From Hevea brasiliensis (Eukaryota; Streptophyta; Magnoliopsida; Malpighiales; Euphorbiaceae), in the NCBI RefSeq assembly GCF_030052815.1, contig NC_079503.1, positions 50,820,735 to 50,884,734 on the forward strand: 64,000 nt of DNA, given 5' to 3'. The position numbers and the translations under genes are program-made. The stretch's first letter is position 1, and each line of letters opens with the position of its first letter. Below the pieces are notes generated by a model. That model saw only the letters and a program-made list of their open reading frames with translations, did not search any database and was not told the DNA's origin. Of the stretch, positions 44,445 through 56,931 are shown piece by piece.

Positions 44445-47400
44445 TCAATCTCTGAACAGTTGTGGGTGCTATCTTCTCATGTCCTCTTCTCGTTCCCAAG
44501 TAGCCTCCTGGCCCGAATGATGGTTCCACAGCACTTTTACCAATGGTATTTGCTTGTTTTGTAACTGCTTCACCTCATAAGCCAGAATCTCTATGGGTTC
44601 TTCTTCATAGGTGAGGTCTGGATTCACTTCAATTTCTTCTACTGGTAGTACATGAGATGGGTCTGATTGATACCTCCTCAACATAGACACATGGAAGACA
44701 TTATGTATCTTTTCCAACTTTGGAGGTAGTGCCAAACAATATGCCAAAGGACCCACTCTTTCCAGAACCACATATGGCCCAATGAAACGAGGACTTAGTT
44801 TCCCCTTTCTGCCGAATCTCATAATTCTCTTCCAAGGAGAAACTTTGAGGAAAACTTTCTCACCCACTGCATACTCAATATCCCTTCTCTTCAGATCAAT
44901 GTAGGACTTCTGACGGTCTGATGCAGTCTTAAGTCGATCTCTGATCACCCTGATCTTCTCCTCAGTCTGCTGAACAATTTCAGGTCCAATCATCTTTCTT
45001 TCACCCATGTCATCCCAACACAACGGGGTTCTACATTTTCTGCCATACAAAGCTTCATATGGAGGCATCCCAATGCTTGATTGGTAGCTGTTGTTGTAAG
45101 CAAACTCAATCAAAGGCAAGTGTGTGTCCCAACTGCCCTTAAATTCAATCACACAAGCCCGTAGCATGTCCTCCAAGATCTGAATTACCCTCTCGGGTGG
45201 CCATGCATGCGTGGGTGGAATGCAGTACTGAAGTTCAGTCTAGTTCCTAGGGCTCTCTGAAGACTACCCCAGAATCTAGAAGTGAACCTAGGATCTCTGT
45301 CTGATACGATGGATACTGGCACTCCATGTAGTCTCACAATCTCATCAATGTAAAACTTGGCCAATCTTTCTAAACTGTAGTCCATCCGGACTGGCAGAAG
45401 ATGAGCAGACTTGGTCAGTCTGTCAATAATGACCCAAACTACATCATGACTCTTCTGTGTCCTCGAAAGTCTCATCACAAAATCCATCGTTATTCTCTCC
45501 CATTTCCATTCTGGTACTGGTAATGGATGTAACAACCCGGGGGGTACTTGATGCTCTGCTTTACTTGCTGACAAGTTAGGCATTTGGATACAAACTCTGC
45601 CACATTCCTTTTCATACCCATCCACCAGAAATGCTCCTTTAGCCCTCTATACATTTTTGTGCCACCAGGGTGCATGGCAAAAGGAGACTCATGTGCTTCC
45701 TTCAAAATGATCTGCCTCAAATCGACATCATTAGGAACACACATTCTGCCCTGGTGTAGTAGTAGACCATCATCTCTGATTGAGAATTCTGATTTCTTGT
45801 CCTGCCTGACTTCTTCCAATAGCTTCTGATACTTCTGATCATTCTGAGCAGCCATTCTGATCTGATCAATCAATAATGGCTGTACATGCCACGCCACTGC
45901 TGTCTGCCCATCATCACTAATCTCTAAGCTGGCATGCAATGATGTTAACTCATGCACCAAAGACAGAGGAGTAACCCATAGACTTGCCATAGTCTTGCGA
46001 CTTAAGGCATCAGCCACAACATTAGCTTTCCCTGGCTGATAGTCTATCAGAAAATCATAGTCTTTTATTAACTCTAACCATCTCCTCTGTCTCAAATTCA
46101 ACTCTTTCTGGGTGGCCAAATACTTCAAACTCTTATGATCTGTGTAAATGTAACACTTTTCCCCATACAAATAGTGTCTCCAGATCTTAAGAGCAAACAC
46201 AATAGCTGTAAGCTCCAAGTCATGTGTCGGATAATTCCTCTCATGCGGTTTCAGCTGGCGTGATGCATAGGCAATGACATTTCGATCTTGCATCAATACA
46301 CAGCCTAACCCATTGTGAGAAGCATCGCTGTACACGGTGTATTCTTTACCTAGTGTAGGTAAAGTCAGGATTGGAGCTTCAGTCAAACATTTCTTCAATT
46401 CATCAAAACTCTGTTGGCATTTATCTATCCACTGAAATTTCACATCTTTTCTAAGCAGCTTAATCAATGGAAATGCCAGCACGGAGAATCCCTTCACAAA
46501 TCGACGGTAGTATCCAACTAAACCCAGAAAACTGTGAATCTCTGTGACATTTCTGGGTGGTCTCCAATTAAGGACAACTTCAATCTTACTTGGATACAAC
46601 TTTGATGCCCTCTTCTGATAGTACATACCCCAAGAAAGATATTCCTTCAGCCAAAATTCACACTTTGATAATTTGGCGTATAGCTATTTTTCCCTCAATG
46701 TCTACAGTACAATCTGCAGATGTCTATCATGCTTTTCTGCATTCCTCGAATAGTCCAATATATCATCAATGAATACCACAACAAACTGGTCGAGGTATGG
46801 TCTGAAGATAGTGTTCATCAGATCCATAAAAGCAGCCGAAGCATTAGTTAACCCGAATGGCATAACCAAAAACTCATAATGGCCATAACGGGTTCTGAAG
46901 GCAGTTTTAGGAATACTCTGCTCTTATACTTTCAGTTGACAATAACCTGATCTCAGGTCAATTTTGGAGAACACAGCTGCACCCCTCAACTGATCAAACA
47001 AGTCATCAATGCGGGGCAATTGATATCTATTCTTTATTGTCACCTTATTCAACTGCAGATAATCAATACACAAGCGGAGAGTGCCATCCTTCTTCTTTAC
47101 AAACAACACTGGCACTCCCCAAGGTGACACACTAGGGTGAATAAAGCCCTTGTCAAGCAACTCTTGCAATTGCACTTTCAATTCTTTCAATTCTGCAGGT
47201 GCCATTCTATATGGCGTTATGGAGATTGGGTCCACACCAGGCATAAAATCAATTTCAAACTGCACCTCTCTTTCTGGAGGTAATCCTGGCAATTTATCAG
47301 GAAACACATCCGGAAAGTCACATACCGTAGGGATGTCCCTTAGTGCTGGACTCCCCACTTGGGTGTCTATCACATTTGCCAAGTATGCTTCACACCCCTT

Positions 47401-47830
47401 TCTGATCATCCTTTTGGCTAGTGTAGCCAAAATGATGTTTGATGTCAGTAAATGCCTCTCCCCGTGTATTACCACATCACCATATAGAGGGAGACCAAAA
47501 GTGACTGTCTTCAGTCTACAGTCAATCATGGCATGATGCTTGGCTAACCAATCCATGCCTAAGATGATATCATACTCTCTGAAGGGCATTTCAATCAAGT
47601 CTGACAGGAAAACATGTCCTTGGATCACCGAAGGACAGTCTCTATAGATTCTGTTGACCCGGACCTCTTGTCCTAACAGACTAGTTACTAGTACTTCAAA
47701 ACCCATTTACACACATCGAACAGCAAGTGAACTGACTATGCTAGCACTAACATATGAATGGGTTGAACCCGGATCAAACAATACAAATACTTCTTGATCA
47801 GAGATAGAGAATGTACCAGCTACCACATCA
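44445..47830 (-). pseudogene. pol: Gy6 pol: protease, reverse transcriptase, RNase H, integrase with chromodomain-like tail (broken)
   Basis: The protease motif [11 protein letters not shown] lies near 47765, followed by 46924-47706 ([39 protein letters not shown]). Stops include TAA at 46924-46926, and TAGs at 46684-46686 and 46702-46704, each at a Gln conserved in Gy7. FIDD is kept near 46750. 45490-46626 holds the end of reverse transcriptase, RNase H ([20 protein letters not shown]) and the integrase zinc region. 45185-45625 and 44469-45176 carry the integrase core and the tail (PLVKVLWNHHSGQEATWE). A TAG at 44469 precedes the family's normal end HPQLFRD with TGA at 44445-44447. Too many lesions remain for activity. 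Confidence 0.9.
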
Positions 47831-49097
47831 GAAGTCTCAGTCTCTTCTCGCTGTCTCATCGTGTAGACTCTGGCTGAAGCACTTCCTTATGCTGATTGAC
47901 CAACCGTGCCCTGACTCCCTGAAGTAGTGCCTCTACCTCTACCTCTTCCTCTACCAACTGACTATGAACCTCTGGGAGCAGGACTCTGAATAGATCCCTC
48001 GGCAGTAGTAGGAGCTGGACCATAACTCGAAGACGGAGCACTAGTGCAGTCTCTTGCTAAATGACCCTTGCCTCATGATTCGCGAGCTCCGGTGGCCCAA
48101 TAACATTCCCCCCCATGAATCTTGCCACAAGTCTCACAAGGCGGCGAGAATGTGAACCCACCTTTCGGCTGGCGGACGGATCAAGGGGGTCTCTGTCCAG
48201 AAAATTTGCCCCTACCAAATCTGCCACCTCGACCCCTGCTGGGTCCACTAAACTTCTTCTTTTTCCCAAAAGTCCCACCAAAACTCGGCTCTACTGATTT
48301 TTCCCCCTTGTCTTTTTCTGATTTCTCAGCTTTCTCCGACTTTTCTTTCACTGCGGTTGCTCTTGATTCTATTCTTTCCAACTCAAGTGCTTAAGCCATG
48401 AGCTCTGAGAAATTGCTGTGTCGAAATCCCACAACTTGCATCCCTATGCTAGGCTTCAAACCCGTCTCAAATCTCTTGCACCTTGCCTTGCTGGTGGAAA
48501 AGAGACTCCCAGCATAATGACTTAAGCGGGAGAACTCCCTCTCATACTCTGCCACTGATCTATTCCCTTGTTTCAAACTCAAAAATTCTTGCAGTTTCTG
48601 ATCAACATATGCATCTGGGATGTATTTACATGCAATTCTCGATGAAGTCATCCCAGTCAAGACCGTGGTTCAGCCAAGCTATGGGGATGGTCTTCCACCA
48701 ATCATATGCATCCCCTTGCGATGGCGACACGAATACTCAAACTTGATTCATCTTGGCAGTGCGGCTTCTTAAATACTCAGTCAATACTTTCAAGCCCTAG
48801 CTCTGACTCTAAAGGGTCCACAGTACCCTTAAATTATGCAGCCCCATACTTGATAATTTATCATACTTTATGCCGAGGAGACAGTGGTTGTGCCACAGAT
48901 GTCTGGGATGGAGCTTGAGCGGGCATACCCCCAGCCATTTGTTGAAACATCGCAGCCATCTGCTGTGCGAACTGTGCAGGAAACTGCGGCATTTGCGGGG
49001 CTGGTGCTACTAACCCACTGACATTCTGTAAAGCTGAAGCTTCCCCTTGTGCCTCAGCTTTAACAAATTGCTCAACTGAGCGATCCCCTTCTTCCAT
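47831..49097 (-). pseudogene. gag: Gy6 gag (broken)
   Basis: The ATG at 49095-49097 begins MEEGDRSVEQFV, followed by the Ala/Gln/Pro-rich start (PAQFAQQMAAMFQQM). Further pieces lie in changing frames: 48391-48660 (AEYEREFSRLSHYAGSLF), 48181-48381 (Lys/Gly-rich) and around 48050-48140 (knuckle remnants TCGKIHGGEC and GHLARDC with a stop between them). It is homologous to the Gy2 gag throughout. Confidence 0.85.
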
Positions 49098-49266
49098 TTC
49101 AGTCTGGAGTAGGATATCTCCTGAACAAATAACACAAGGAGATTTCCCTCCGTTAGTTCATATTTATGATGTAATGCACTGTATGTAACAAATATGGACA
49201 TTGAGTAGTTGTACTTAACAAGGAAAAGACATAAATTCTCAAGTTAAAACATACTTCAAAAACCAG

Positions 49267-49278
49267 GCTCTGATACCA
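49267..49278 (-). other. Gy6 primer-binding site (tRNA-iMet)
   Basis: The minus strand is TGGTATCAGAGC, eight bases inside the 5' LTR. Confidence 0.9.
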
Positions 49279-49286
49279 CTAAAACA

Positions 49287-52200
49287 TGTCACACCTTACC
49301 CCTCTGTAAGGCATAACATGATCCTGTAGAATACCTGATGAACTATCGCACTTCATCTACCGATAACTCATTAAGTACCCTACAAGGGATTTTAAAACAA
49401 TTTTCTTATTTTTGATAAGTGGTGAGCGTTTTCTAATAGGTATTCAAAACATTTAATTGAAATTAAAAACTAGTTAAAACTTTTGGCCCATTTTATTTTT
49501 CCGCAAATTTTATAAAAATTTTGACAGAGTTTCGTTTATACTTTGAGAAAATATTTCTTCAAACACCTGTAAAAAGCACTTCTAAAAATGTTTTCTCAAC
49601 AACTACTTCAATTTCACAATCAAACTCAATCCATTTCAACAACTCCATAATCATTTCAATCAATTTCTCAAGTTCAAAATTCAATAATCCTCAAAATACT
49701 AGCAATACATTTCATTCAAATTAAATAAAATAGTTCCACTCATTTTTCATTAGAGACAAAACAATTTGTATACATCCTTACAAAATTTACATTAAAAGAA
49801 ATATAGACTAAACTTTATTACAAACTTCATACAAATTTTGTACAAGCTGCTCAAGACCCATTTACATGTCTATACTTTTATATGCAATACATACACCAAA
49901 AGAAATATTCACAATTAGGGTATAAATTATACCCGATAACTTCAAGCTGAATGATCTTTAATCCTTAGCAGCTCAGTCTGCTGCTCCTCTAGTCTCTGTA
50001 TCTGTGACAGCAATAGAAGCTATAGCTGAATACTAGGACTCAGTGGTGCATAACATACTAAAATAATCTTTATGCAAAATATAAATCACATTTATTCAAA
50101 AATTTGACTAAACATGAAAATTAAACAGAAAACATGAATTATGAGATTTTAATGCAAACCAAGTTCATTTCAAAGTATCAAAACACATTTCATAAAACCC
50201 ACAATTAGATCATGCCATTTGAAACAAATAGAATCTCAATAGCCAGAGGCTAAAGAGAAATCACATCACAAGGCTAGCTAGCTCAAATATATGGATATCC
50301 ATTCACATCCTCTTCTACTGGCACACCTCAACACTTCTCCAGAGAAGGAATCAAAATTCGAAACTAATTACCCCCACTAGTCGTGCTAGTGAGGTGTTCA
50401 AATATATGGTCATGATACTGTGGTTTCAAAACTTATCTTAATAATTTGCTAAACATTGTCATATCAAATATGCACAGTAACTTTCAACAATTTCGATTAA
50501 AGCATCATAAATAATGTCTCAATTCACTTTTTCAAATCATTCAAAACAATATGCAGCAAATAATTTACAAAAATTACACGTTGTGCACAAACCTCAAGCG
50601 AGTCGCCTCTTGGCCTCGACTCGGTTGCTCGGGTTCTTTCCCGGTATTCTTTCCCGGTATTCTTTCCAATTGAAACACACAATTTTACAATGTTTCAGTA
50701 CTATAACTTAACATAAATCCAAATAAATTTAGCTTCACTTTTACCTAGCTCTAACGTGCTAAACTCGATGTTCTTGAAATTTTTGTGTTTTGGGTTACTA
50801 TTCACTACACTATTCAAGTCAAATTGTTGACTTTCTAAGGCTTAATAGGTATGGGAACTCCAACTTCACCAACATACCACATTTTGGTCACTAAATTTGT
50901 TGGTTTTGGTCATTTTCTCAAAACTTAGGTATTTTAGGCAAAATTGCCAATTTTCAGTTTTGGAGTCCTAAGTTGCACTGTTTCTTGGTCCTTTTACTGT
51001 TGGAATTTGACAAAACTTTCTTCATAAAAAATGTTCCCTATTGTCTTAATTTTATTCTCCTTTTTGAATCACTCCAATCGGAGTTTTTTAGCTAAAGTTA
51101 TACTCAAATTATGGTTACTGTTCATGCTGCAGAATTTGATTCTGCAGATTTATTGATCCAACTTCCTTCAGCAATTTGATCAAGTTAAGTCCATAATTTG
51201 GTCAAATTTTCTTCATATGAAATGTTATGCTATGTCTTAGGTTTCCATCAGTTTAAGAATCACCTAAATCCGAGTCTTCTAGAGAGAGTTACAGCCATTG
51301 AAACTTTACTATTTATATGGTAAATCTGCAGTTCTGCAGATTCAGTGACTCAATTTTGCTCAATAATTTGATTGGGTTAATGGCATAATTTGAGTTTGTG
51401 TTCTTCATGAAAGTTTTAGGTCTATATCTCATCTAACCACTAATAACATTTCAGGTCATTTTGACCTGCCTAGCTCGAGTTATGACCAAATGAACAAACA
51501 CTGTTTATTTGGTCAGTTTCTACAGGGCAGCCTGTAATTTTCCAACTTTGGTCAATTTGTTCACTAGGTTTGGTCGCTTTTTGGGCATGCTTCCTAAATG
51601 AAAATTGTGTCATTTAGTGCCTATTTTCATTCCCAATTGGTCCCATACCAATTGGACATGTAAAATTTCATTTTTGGTCCCTCAAAGTTGACTTTTGGTC
51701 ATGCTGCATACCCAATCCGAATTTGGCTTTGATTCAAACACTTCTAACACACTTAATTAGGTCACAAATGACCATTTCTCTCCTTAAACTATGTCAAAGA
51801 CATCATTTAGCACTTCTTCACATTTCTGGTCCCTAAACCCTAATGTCCAAACCCTAATTCACACTAATTTTTGCATTTACTTGATTCCATGCCTTTAACC
51901 ATAGTCATTCAACTAACTAAGGTTTATATACCCTTTTCAAACCATTCAATTCATGCAAATCATCCTCATAACCAAGCTGGCTGAAAATCAGTTTAGTCCC
52001 TCAACCAATTTTTCTTTTCATTTTAAGCTTGTTTCTATGTTCTTGATGCTATACATACACTAATTAAACTAAAAACTTGAAGTTTGCATTACTAACCTTG
52101 TTAGGTGTCTTTGAACTTTCACTTCCTCTCAATTTTCTTTAATTCTTTGATGACCAATCTTCCTCTCAAGTGATTAAATCAAGTTTTTATGAAGCAAGTA

Positions 52201-52975
52201 TGGGAGGATTTGGGGTTTAATGATGGTTTCAAAGCTTGAAGCAAGCTTTAAATGAGATTTGCAATGGTGGGGGAGAGAGAAGGATGGGAGGCGGCACTTT
52301 GAGGAAGATAAGGCTTTTAATTTTTTTTTTCTTTTCTTTTCTTTTGTTTTTTTATCTCTTTAGGAAGACCAAAAATCCAAAATAAGTAAATAAATTAATT
52401 TTATTCTTTATGGCATCATGCATGAGGTCATCCATGATGTCATCACCTTTTGACTTTTCCATTTTCTCTTTGTTTTCTTTTTTTATTTATTTTTCTATTA
52501 GTTCTTTAATTTAATTCTCAATCCCGAAGTTTCCTTTTCTCCAATTTTATTTGACAGTTAGGTCAGGAGTCAGCTCTCGGGGTCAATTGACCAAATTGCC
52601 CCTTGCTAGTTCATCCCGATTTGCAATTAATTGTATATTTCTTCCGGCTCCCTGACCTAATTATTTGACTGGCTTAACAATTCTTTTTCGTGATTTTCTC
52701 TTTTCCACTATGTTTATAAGGGTCCTAAGGACCGCGGCGTCACATTTTACGGTTCGAAATTTGAGTTTAAAATGACTTCGCAGTCATTCTCGAGAAGGTC
52801 ATCCATCGCTGCGACTCTCGGCTCGTTTAACTTCTTATGTTCTGTTTTTCTTGTTTATACTTAACTAATTGGACATTACTAATTATTTGTGATTATATTT
52901 TATCTACTTGTCTTAAGTATGGTTCTAATCTCCTTAATTATCCGGACCGACTTCGGTCACTGGAGCGGTGAAATA
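49287..52975 (-). repeat. Gy6 5' LTR, truncated by Gy7
   Basis: It aligns with 40726-44398 and ends at GTGAAATA (52975) where the 3' LTR goes on with CCAGGCTATAC. A 16-base unit (TTCTTTCCCGGTATTC-like) is duplicated at about 50635-50668 only in this copy. The hairpin module at 50004-50043 is partly decayed. Confidence 0.9.
50004..50043 (-). other. Paired-hairpin module, Gy6 5' LTR (decayed)
   Basis: Same place as 41444-41483, but single changes (GCGA to GTGA, CTATCGC to CTATAGC, CTGAGT to CTGAAT) break pairs. Confidence 0.5.
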
Positions 52976-55900
52976 TGTAACACCTCTATGTTCGGTAGTG
53001 CGTTCTACTATTCCGGTGGCCAGTGTTATCCAGAAAGCTAGGATGCCTAGAACCACACTTCGTTATGAGGGAGGAGACATAAAATAATGAAATACAAGAA
53101 AAGAAAATACGAGAAAAACAAAGGAAAAATAATAGCAAAGAAAGGTAACCAAGTTAAGCGAGCCGAGAACCCTAGCGATGGGTGACCGCACCAGGAAGTC
53201 ACGGCGTGGACCGTTGACTAGCCCTGGACAGCGGGAAACCCTGGAAAATATTTTTAGGACTTAAAGAGACATCAATTGAAGTAGGAATATCATTAGAAAT
53301 ACCAAAGAAAAATTAAATTATTAGTACAAGGAAAAGTGAGAAATCGAAAAACAGATAAAACCCAGTGTTACCGAAAAATCGGGAATGCAACCCGAATAGG
53401 GGCATTATGGTCATTTGACATCCCGAATTGTCTTTTGACCTAAATGTCCATTAAAAATAAATAATATTACACTTAGAAAATAAAATGAAAAATTAATTTG
53501 GTGGTACCTAAAGTAAATAACAAGAATTAAGGGTTTAATGTGGAATAAGTGAGAATTTAACTTATTAAATGATTAATTTGTGTGAGTGGGCCACTAATGA
53601 ATAAAATAAAAACAAAATGGGGCAGCTATAATTCCATTACACCATCAGAAACTTCATCTTCTCCAAGTGCTCTTAACCTTGCCGAAATGAAGGATTGGAA
53701 GTCCACCATTGCCGTTTTCCTTAAGCTTCATTTAACCTCCTCATTTCACTACCAATCATTTAGGTTTCTTCATTAAATATTGTCTACACATCATAAGGAA
53801 GAGCTTGATACCAAAATCAAGAAGTTTAGTCAAGGTTTAGCAAGTCCCAACCATAGGTAAGTTTACAATTTTGAATATTGCTTTGTTAAACTTTGTGTAC
53901 ATGTTATGGGTGTGTGCTTTGTGAAGAAAATTTTCAAGTTTGAAGAGTTCTTGATATATCCAGTTTGGACAGCCATGGAGTTATGTATTTGATGATTTAT
54001 TATTACATATATTTGATGTAAATTCATGTTGAGTAGAGGGATTTAATATCCTAGTAAGTTATTTCTATGAAAATGTGGTGATTGTGTACTTGACATTGAG
54101 ATTGACGAATTGTGGGACACTTTGGTATTGTAGAACATTTCGGTAGCCTTGGGACTCTTTGATAAATGTATGAGTTCATGAAGATATTGGCAGAATTATG
54201 ACATTGAGGATTGATGGATATGTATATAAATTAGTTGTGTAAAGTGTATGTAGGAATTAGTAATGTTTATGTGTATATGAGATTGTACTTAGACTTTGTA
54301 AATTTGAGTTTATTTGGTGTATTGAGGATGTGTGTAATCTGCCCAAAGTGATTTTAAAGTGAAGTGGTATATGGTTTTGGTAATGTACCAAAACAGAATT
54401 GGTAAGGGAAGTGGACATATAGTAAGGTAAATGTGTCATTGATGTATGTTTAAGCAAGGTAATTAAGGGCAGTATACATTTTAGCCTATAACTTTAAATG
54501 TGTAAACTCAATTGGTATGAGACTAATTGGAGGTGAAACTAGGCACAAAATGTGCCAACTTTCATTGAGAAAGCATACCAAAATTCTGCTTGCAAGGTGA
54601 CATAAAAAAATGACAATTCGGATTAGGTGCAATTGAAACCTGAAAACTGACCAATTGGGCAGCAGTTAGTGTTTAGGCCATAACTCACTCAAAACAGGTC
54701 CAATTGACCTGAAATTTTAACCATGAATAGTTAAGACCAATACCTACAAGTCTTATGAAGACACCAAAGCCCAGAAATGACCATAAGCAAGTCAAAAATC
54801 TTGCACAAGTTCGGGTCCAAAAACTGGCCGAACCAGAGTTGACCAAATTGACCTAAAATTGACCTAATTTGATGCCATTTGACCAGTAATAGTGTAATGA
54901 CCATAACTTGGTCTACTTAACTCAGAATGATCTAAAATTTTGCCCTGCGTTCCATAAGACATAGATCTACAATTTTTTAGTTTCGACCAAAACCCGAAAA
55001 CCGAGGGAACTAGGTCGTCCGGCTAGGTCAAACTAGTATCCCGGAAATCCATCAATTTGCAATAAAATGCAAGGAAACGCAGTATACATAGAAATGAGTT
55101 TGGTAATACGTACCAACCCTAAAATACTATCGAAAATGATATATTAATAACGTCAAAACCTAATTTACCTAGAACACATCGAGGGTCGATATATTAGGTG
55201 ATTAAGCAAATAAAGGTATTCAGTGAATAATTGAATTCAGTGAATTACTTATCAAGCATTATCGATAGAGACAATTTAATTTAGTACTGAAACACTTCAA
55301 ATTGTGTTTCTCAGTTAGTAAAGACTCAGGAAAAGGGAAGGAAACACTGAGTCCAGACCAGGAGACAGTCATAAGAGGTTTGTGCACGACTAGTTTTCAA
55401 CTGATTTTGCTCTGAATAATATTTCATATGATTAATTGTATGTTATTGTTTTAGATTGTGTTTGTGCACAACAACTATTTCTTTTGAATTTTTCAATTGA
55501 AATGAATTATGACTATTTGTACATTATTGTTTTAAATTGTGGAAATGTGTTTGAATGAATATTTATCGCTTGAAAAGCACTGTAAATGGTTTGAAATTGT
55601 GAGAAATTGTTTGAATGATATTAATGGATACTTATTGCTTGAAAAGCATTGTAAATGGTTTGAAACTGTGGAAAATTGATTTAGTGTGATTTGTGAATGT
55701 TGAAGTTAATTATGAATTATGTTGCCATCTTGTGAATGAAATTATGACTTTGGAAATTTTGAGATAAAAGGTGTTTAGTGTTATCAGAGCAAAGTAGGGA
55801 TGGCGATACGTAACGCCTACGATTTTTGGGAACTCTCACGAGTGAACTCAGGAGCTTGCAGGGATGGCGATACGTAACGCCTGCAAGTGCTCTGATAGGT

Positions 55901-56842
55901 ACCACCCAAGGGCTTGCAGGGCGACGTAATGCGCTGCAGTGCTTTGGTAAGTACCCTTAAATGCTAGCATTAATCGGAAAATTGTGTCATGGCCTAAGTT
56001 GTGTATGAATTAGCAACACTGTGTTCTTAAATTATTTGACTAAATTGTGTTATTATGAGCTTTAATAATTTGTGAAATGGAGTTTAAATTCTTATTGACA
56101 TTCACTGTCTTCTGAATTTAACTATGGTTTTAAGTATCCACTATTTGAATGATTTATGAATTATGATTTAAAGTTGTATTTGGTTAATATTGTGCACCAC
56201 TGAGACATTGTCTCAGCGATAGCTTTTTATTGCCGTCGCAGGTAGATAGACAGACAGGGCAGCAGACTAGGCTGCTAGTATCTCCAGCGAGAGACTACCG
56301 GGTATAATGAGTATACCAATATTTTGTATTTTGTAATGTAATGTATGTTCACTGTATGTACATATTGTTGTTGGTTTTGAGCAGTTGTAAAATAAAATTT
56401 GTACATTGAAGTTGTAAAATAATTATGAGTTATTTTGGCTTGTAAAAATTTGTATTATATTTCTTTTATCTCAGTCTTTGAAAAATCACTGCAGATTTGA
56501 GTTGAGAAATATGTTGTGTTGAGAAAAATGTTGGAGTTGAGATTTGGAAATATAATGAAATGCTTTTATAGGTTTTCTGAAGAACTGTTTTATCCAAAAT
56601 ACAAATGGCACTCTGCCAAAATTTTTACAGAAATTCCAAATAATTCAAATATGTTAGTTCTATCACTTCAATTCAAAAAGGTTTTTAATACCTGTAAATA
56701 GTGCTCACCACTGTAAAAGAAGTAAGAAAAGTTTTTAAAATCCCTTGTAGTGTATTTAATGGATTATCAGTAGACGGAGTTGGTAATTCATTAGGTATAC
56801 TACGGGATCATGTTATGCCTTAGAGAGGGGTAGGGTGTGACA
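52976..56842 (+). repeat. Gy7 5' LTR, about 3.9 kb, mosaic
   Basis: TGTAACACCTC at 52976 to GGGTGTGACA at 56842. The first about 2 kb (especially 54480-55080) matches the Gy1 LTR in reverse orientation, and the last about 1.5 kb (55310-56842) matches the Gy2/Gy6 LTRs. It has a 69-base tandem repeat (55568 and 55637, GCTTGAAAAGC), a repeated GGATGGCGATACGTAACGCC (from about 55799 and 55862), and a hairpin module at 56200-56239. Confidence 0.85.
56200..56239 (+). other. Paired-hairpin module, Gy7 LTR
   Basis: CTGAGAC (56200-56206) with GTCTCAG (56210-56216), then GCGATAGC (56216-56223) with GCCGTCGC (56232-56239), which pairs with one mismatch and one G-U pair. Confidence 0.7.
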
Positions 56843-56850
56843 TGTTTTAG

Positions 56851-56862
56851 TGGTATCAGAGC
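56851..56862 (+). other. Gy7 primer-binding site (tRNA-iMet)
   Basis: TGGTATCAGAGC, eight bases inside the LTR. Confidence 0.9.
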
Positions 56863-56931
56863 TAGTTTTTAAATTTTCTTTTTACCTGTTATTTGAATAT
56901 TCTTTCTTCATAGTACCACTGCTCAATATCA

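Larger units (their letters stand above)
40726..52975 (-). mobile_element. Gy6: gypsy element, nearly full length, 5' LTR cut by Gy7
   Basis: Minus strand: 3' LTR 40726-44398, polypurine tract, pol, gag, primer site, and 5' LTR 49287-52975. The 5' LTR lacks only its last about 30 bases because Gy7 inserted there. It is inserted in Gy5 pol, with TTCAA at 40721-40725 as the left half of the expected target duplication. Confidence 0.9.

Noticed and set aside
49010..49201. Short upstream frame in the Gy6 leader, also present at the start of the Gy7 frame
   Set aside because: It is homologous leader sequence in both. It gains apparent coding length in Gy7 only because gag is deleted. A translated leader peptide is possible but unsupported.
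53582..53776. Plus-strand frame in the Gy7 LTR
   Set aside because: LTR sequence with counterparts in non-coding parts of other LTRs; no start context or domain.
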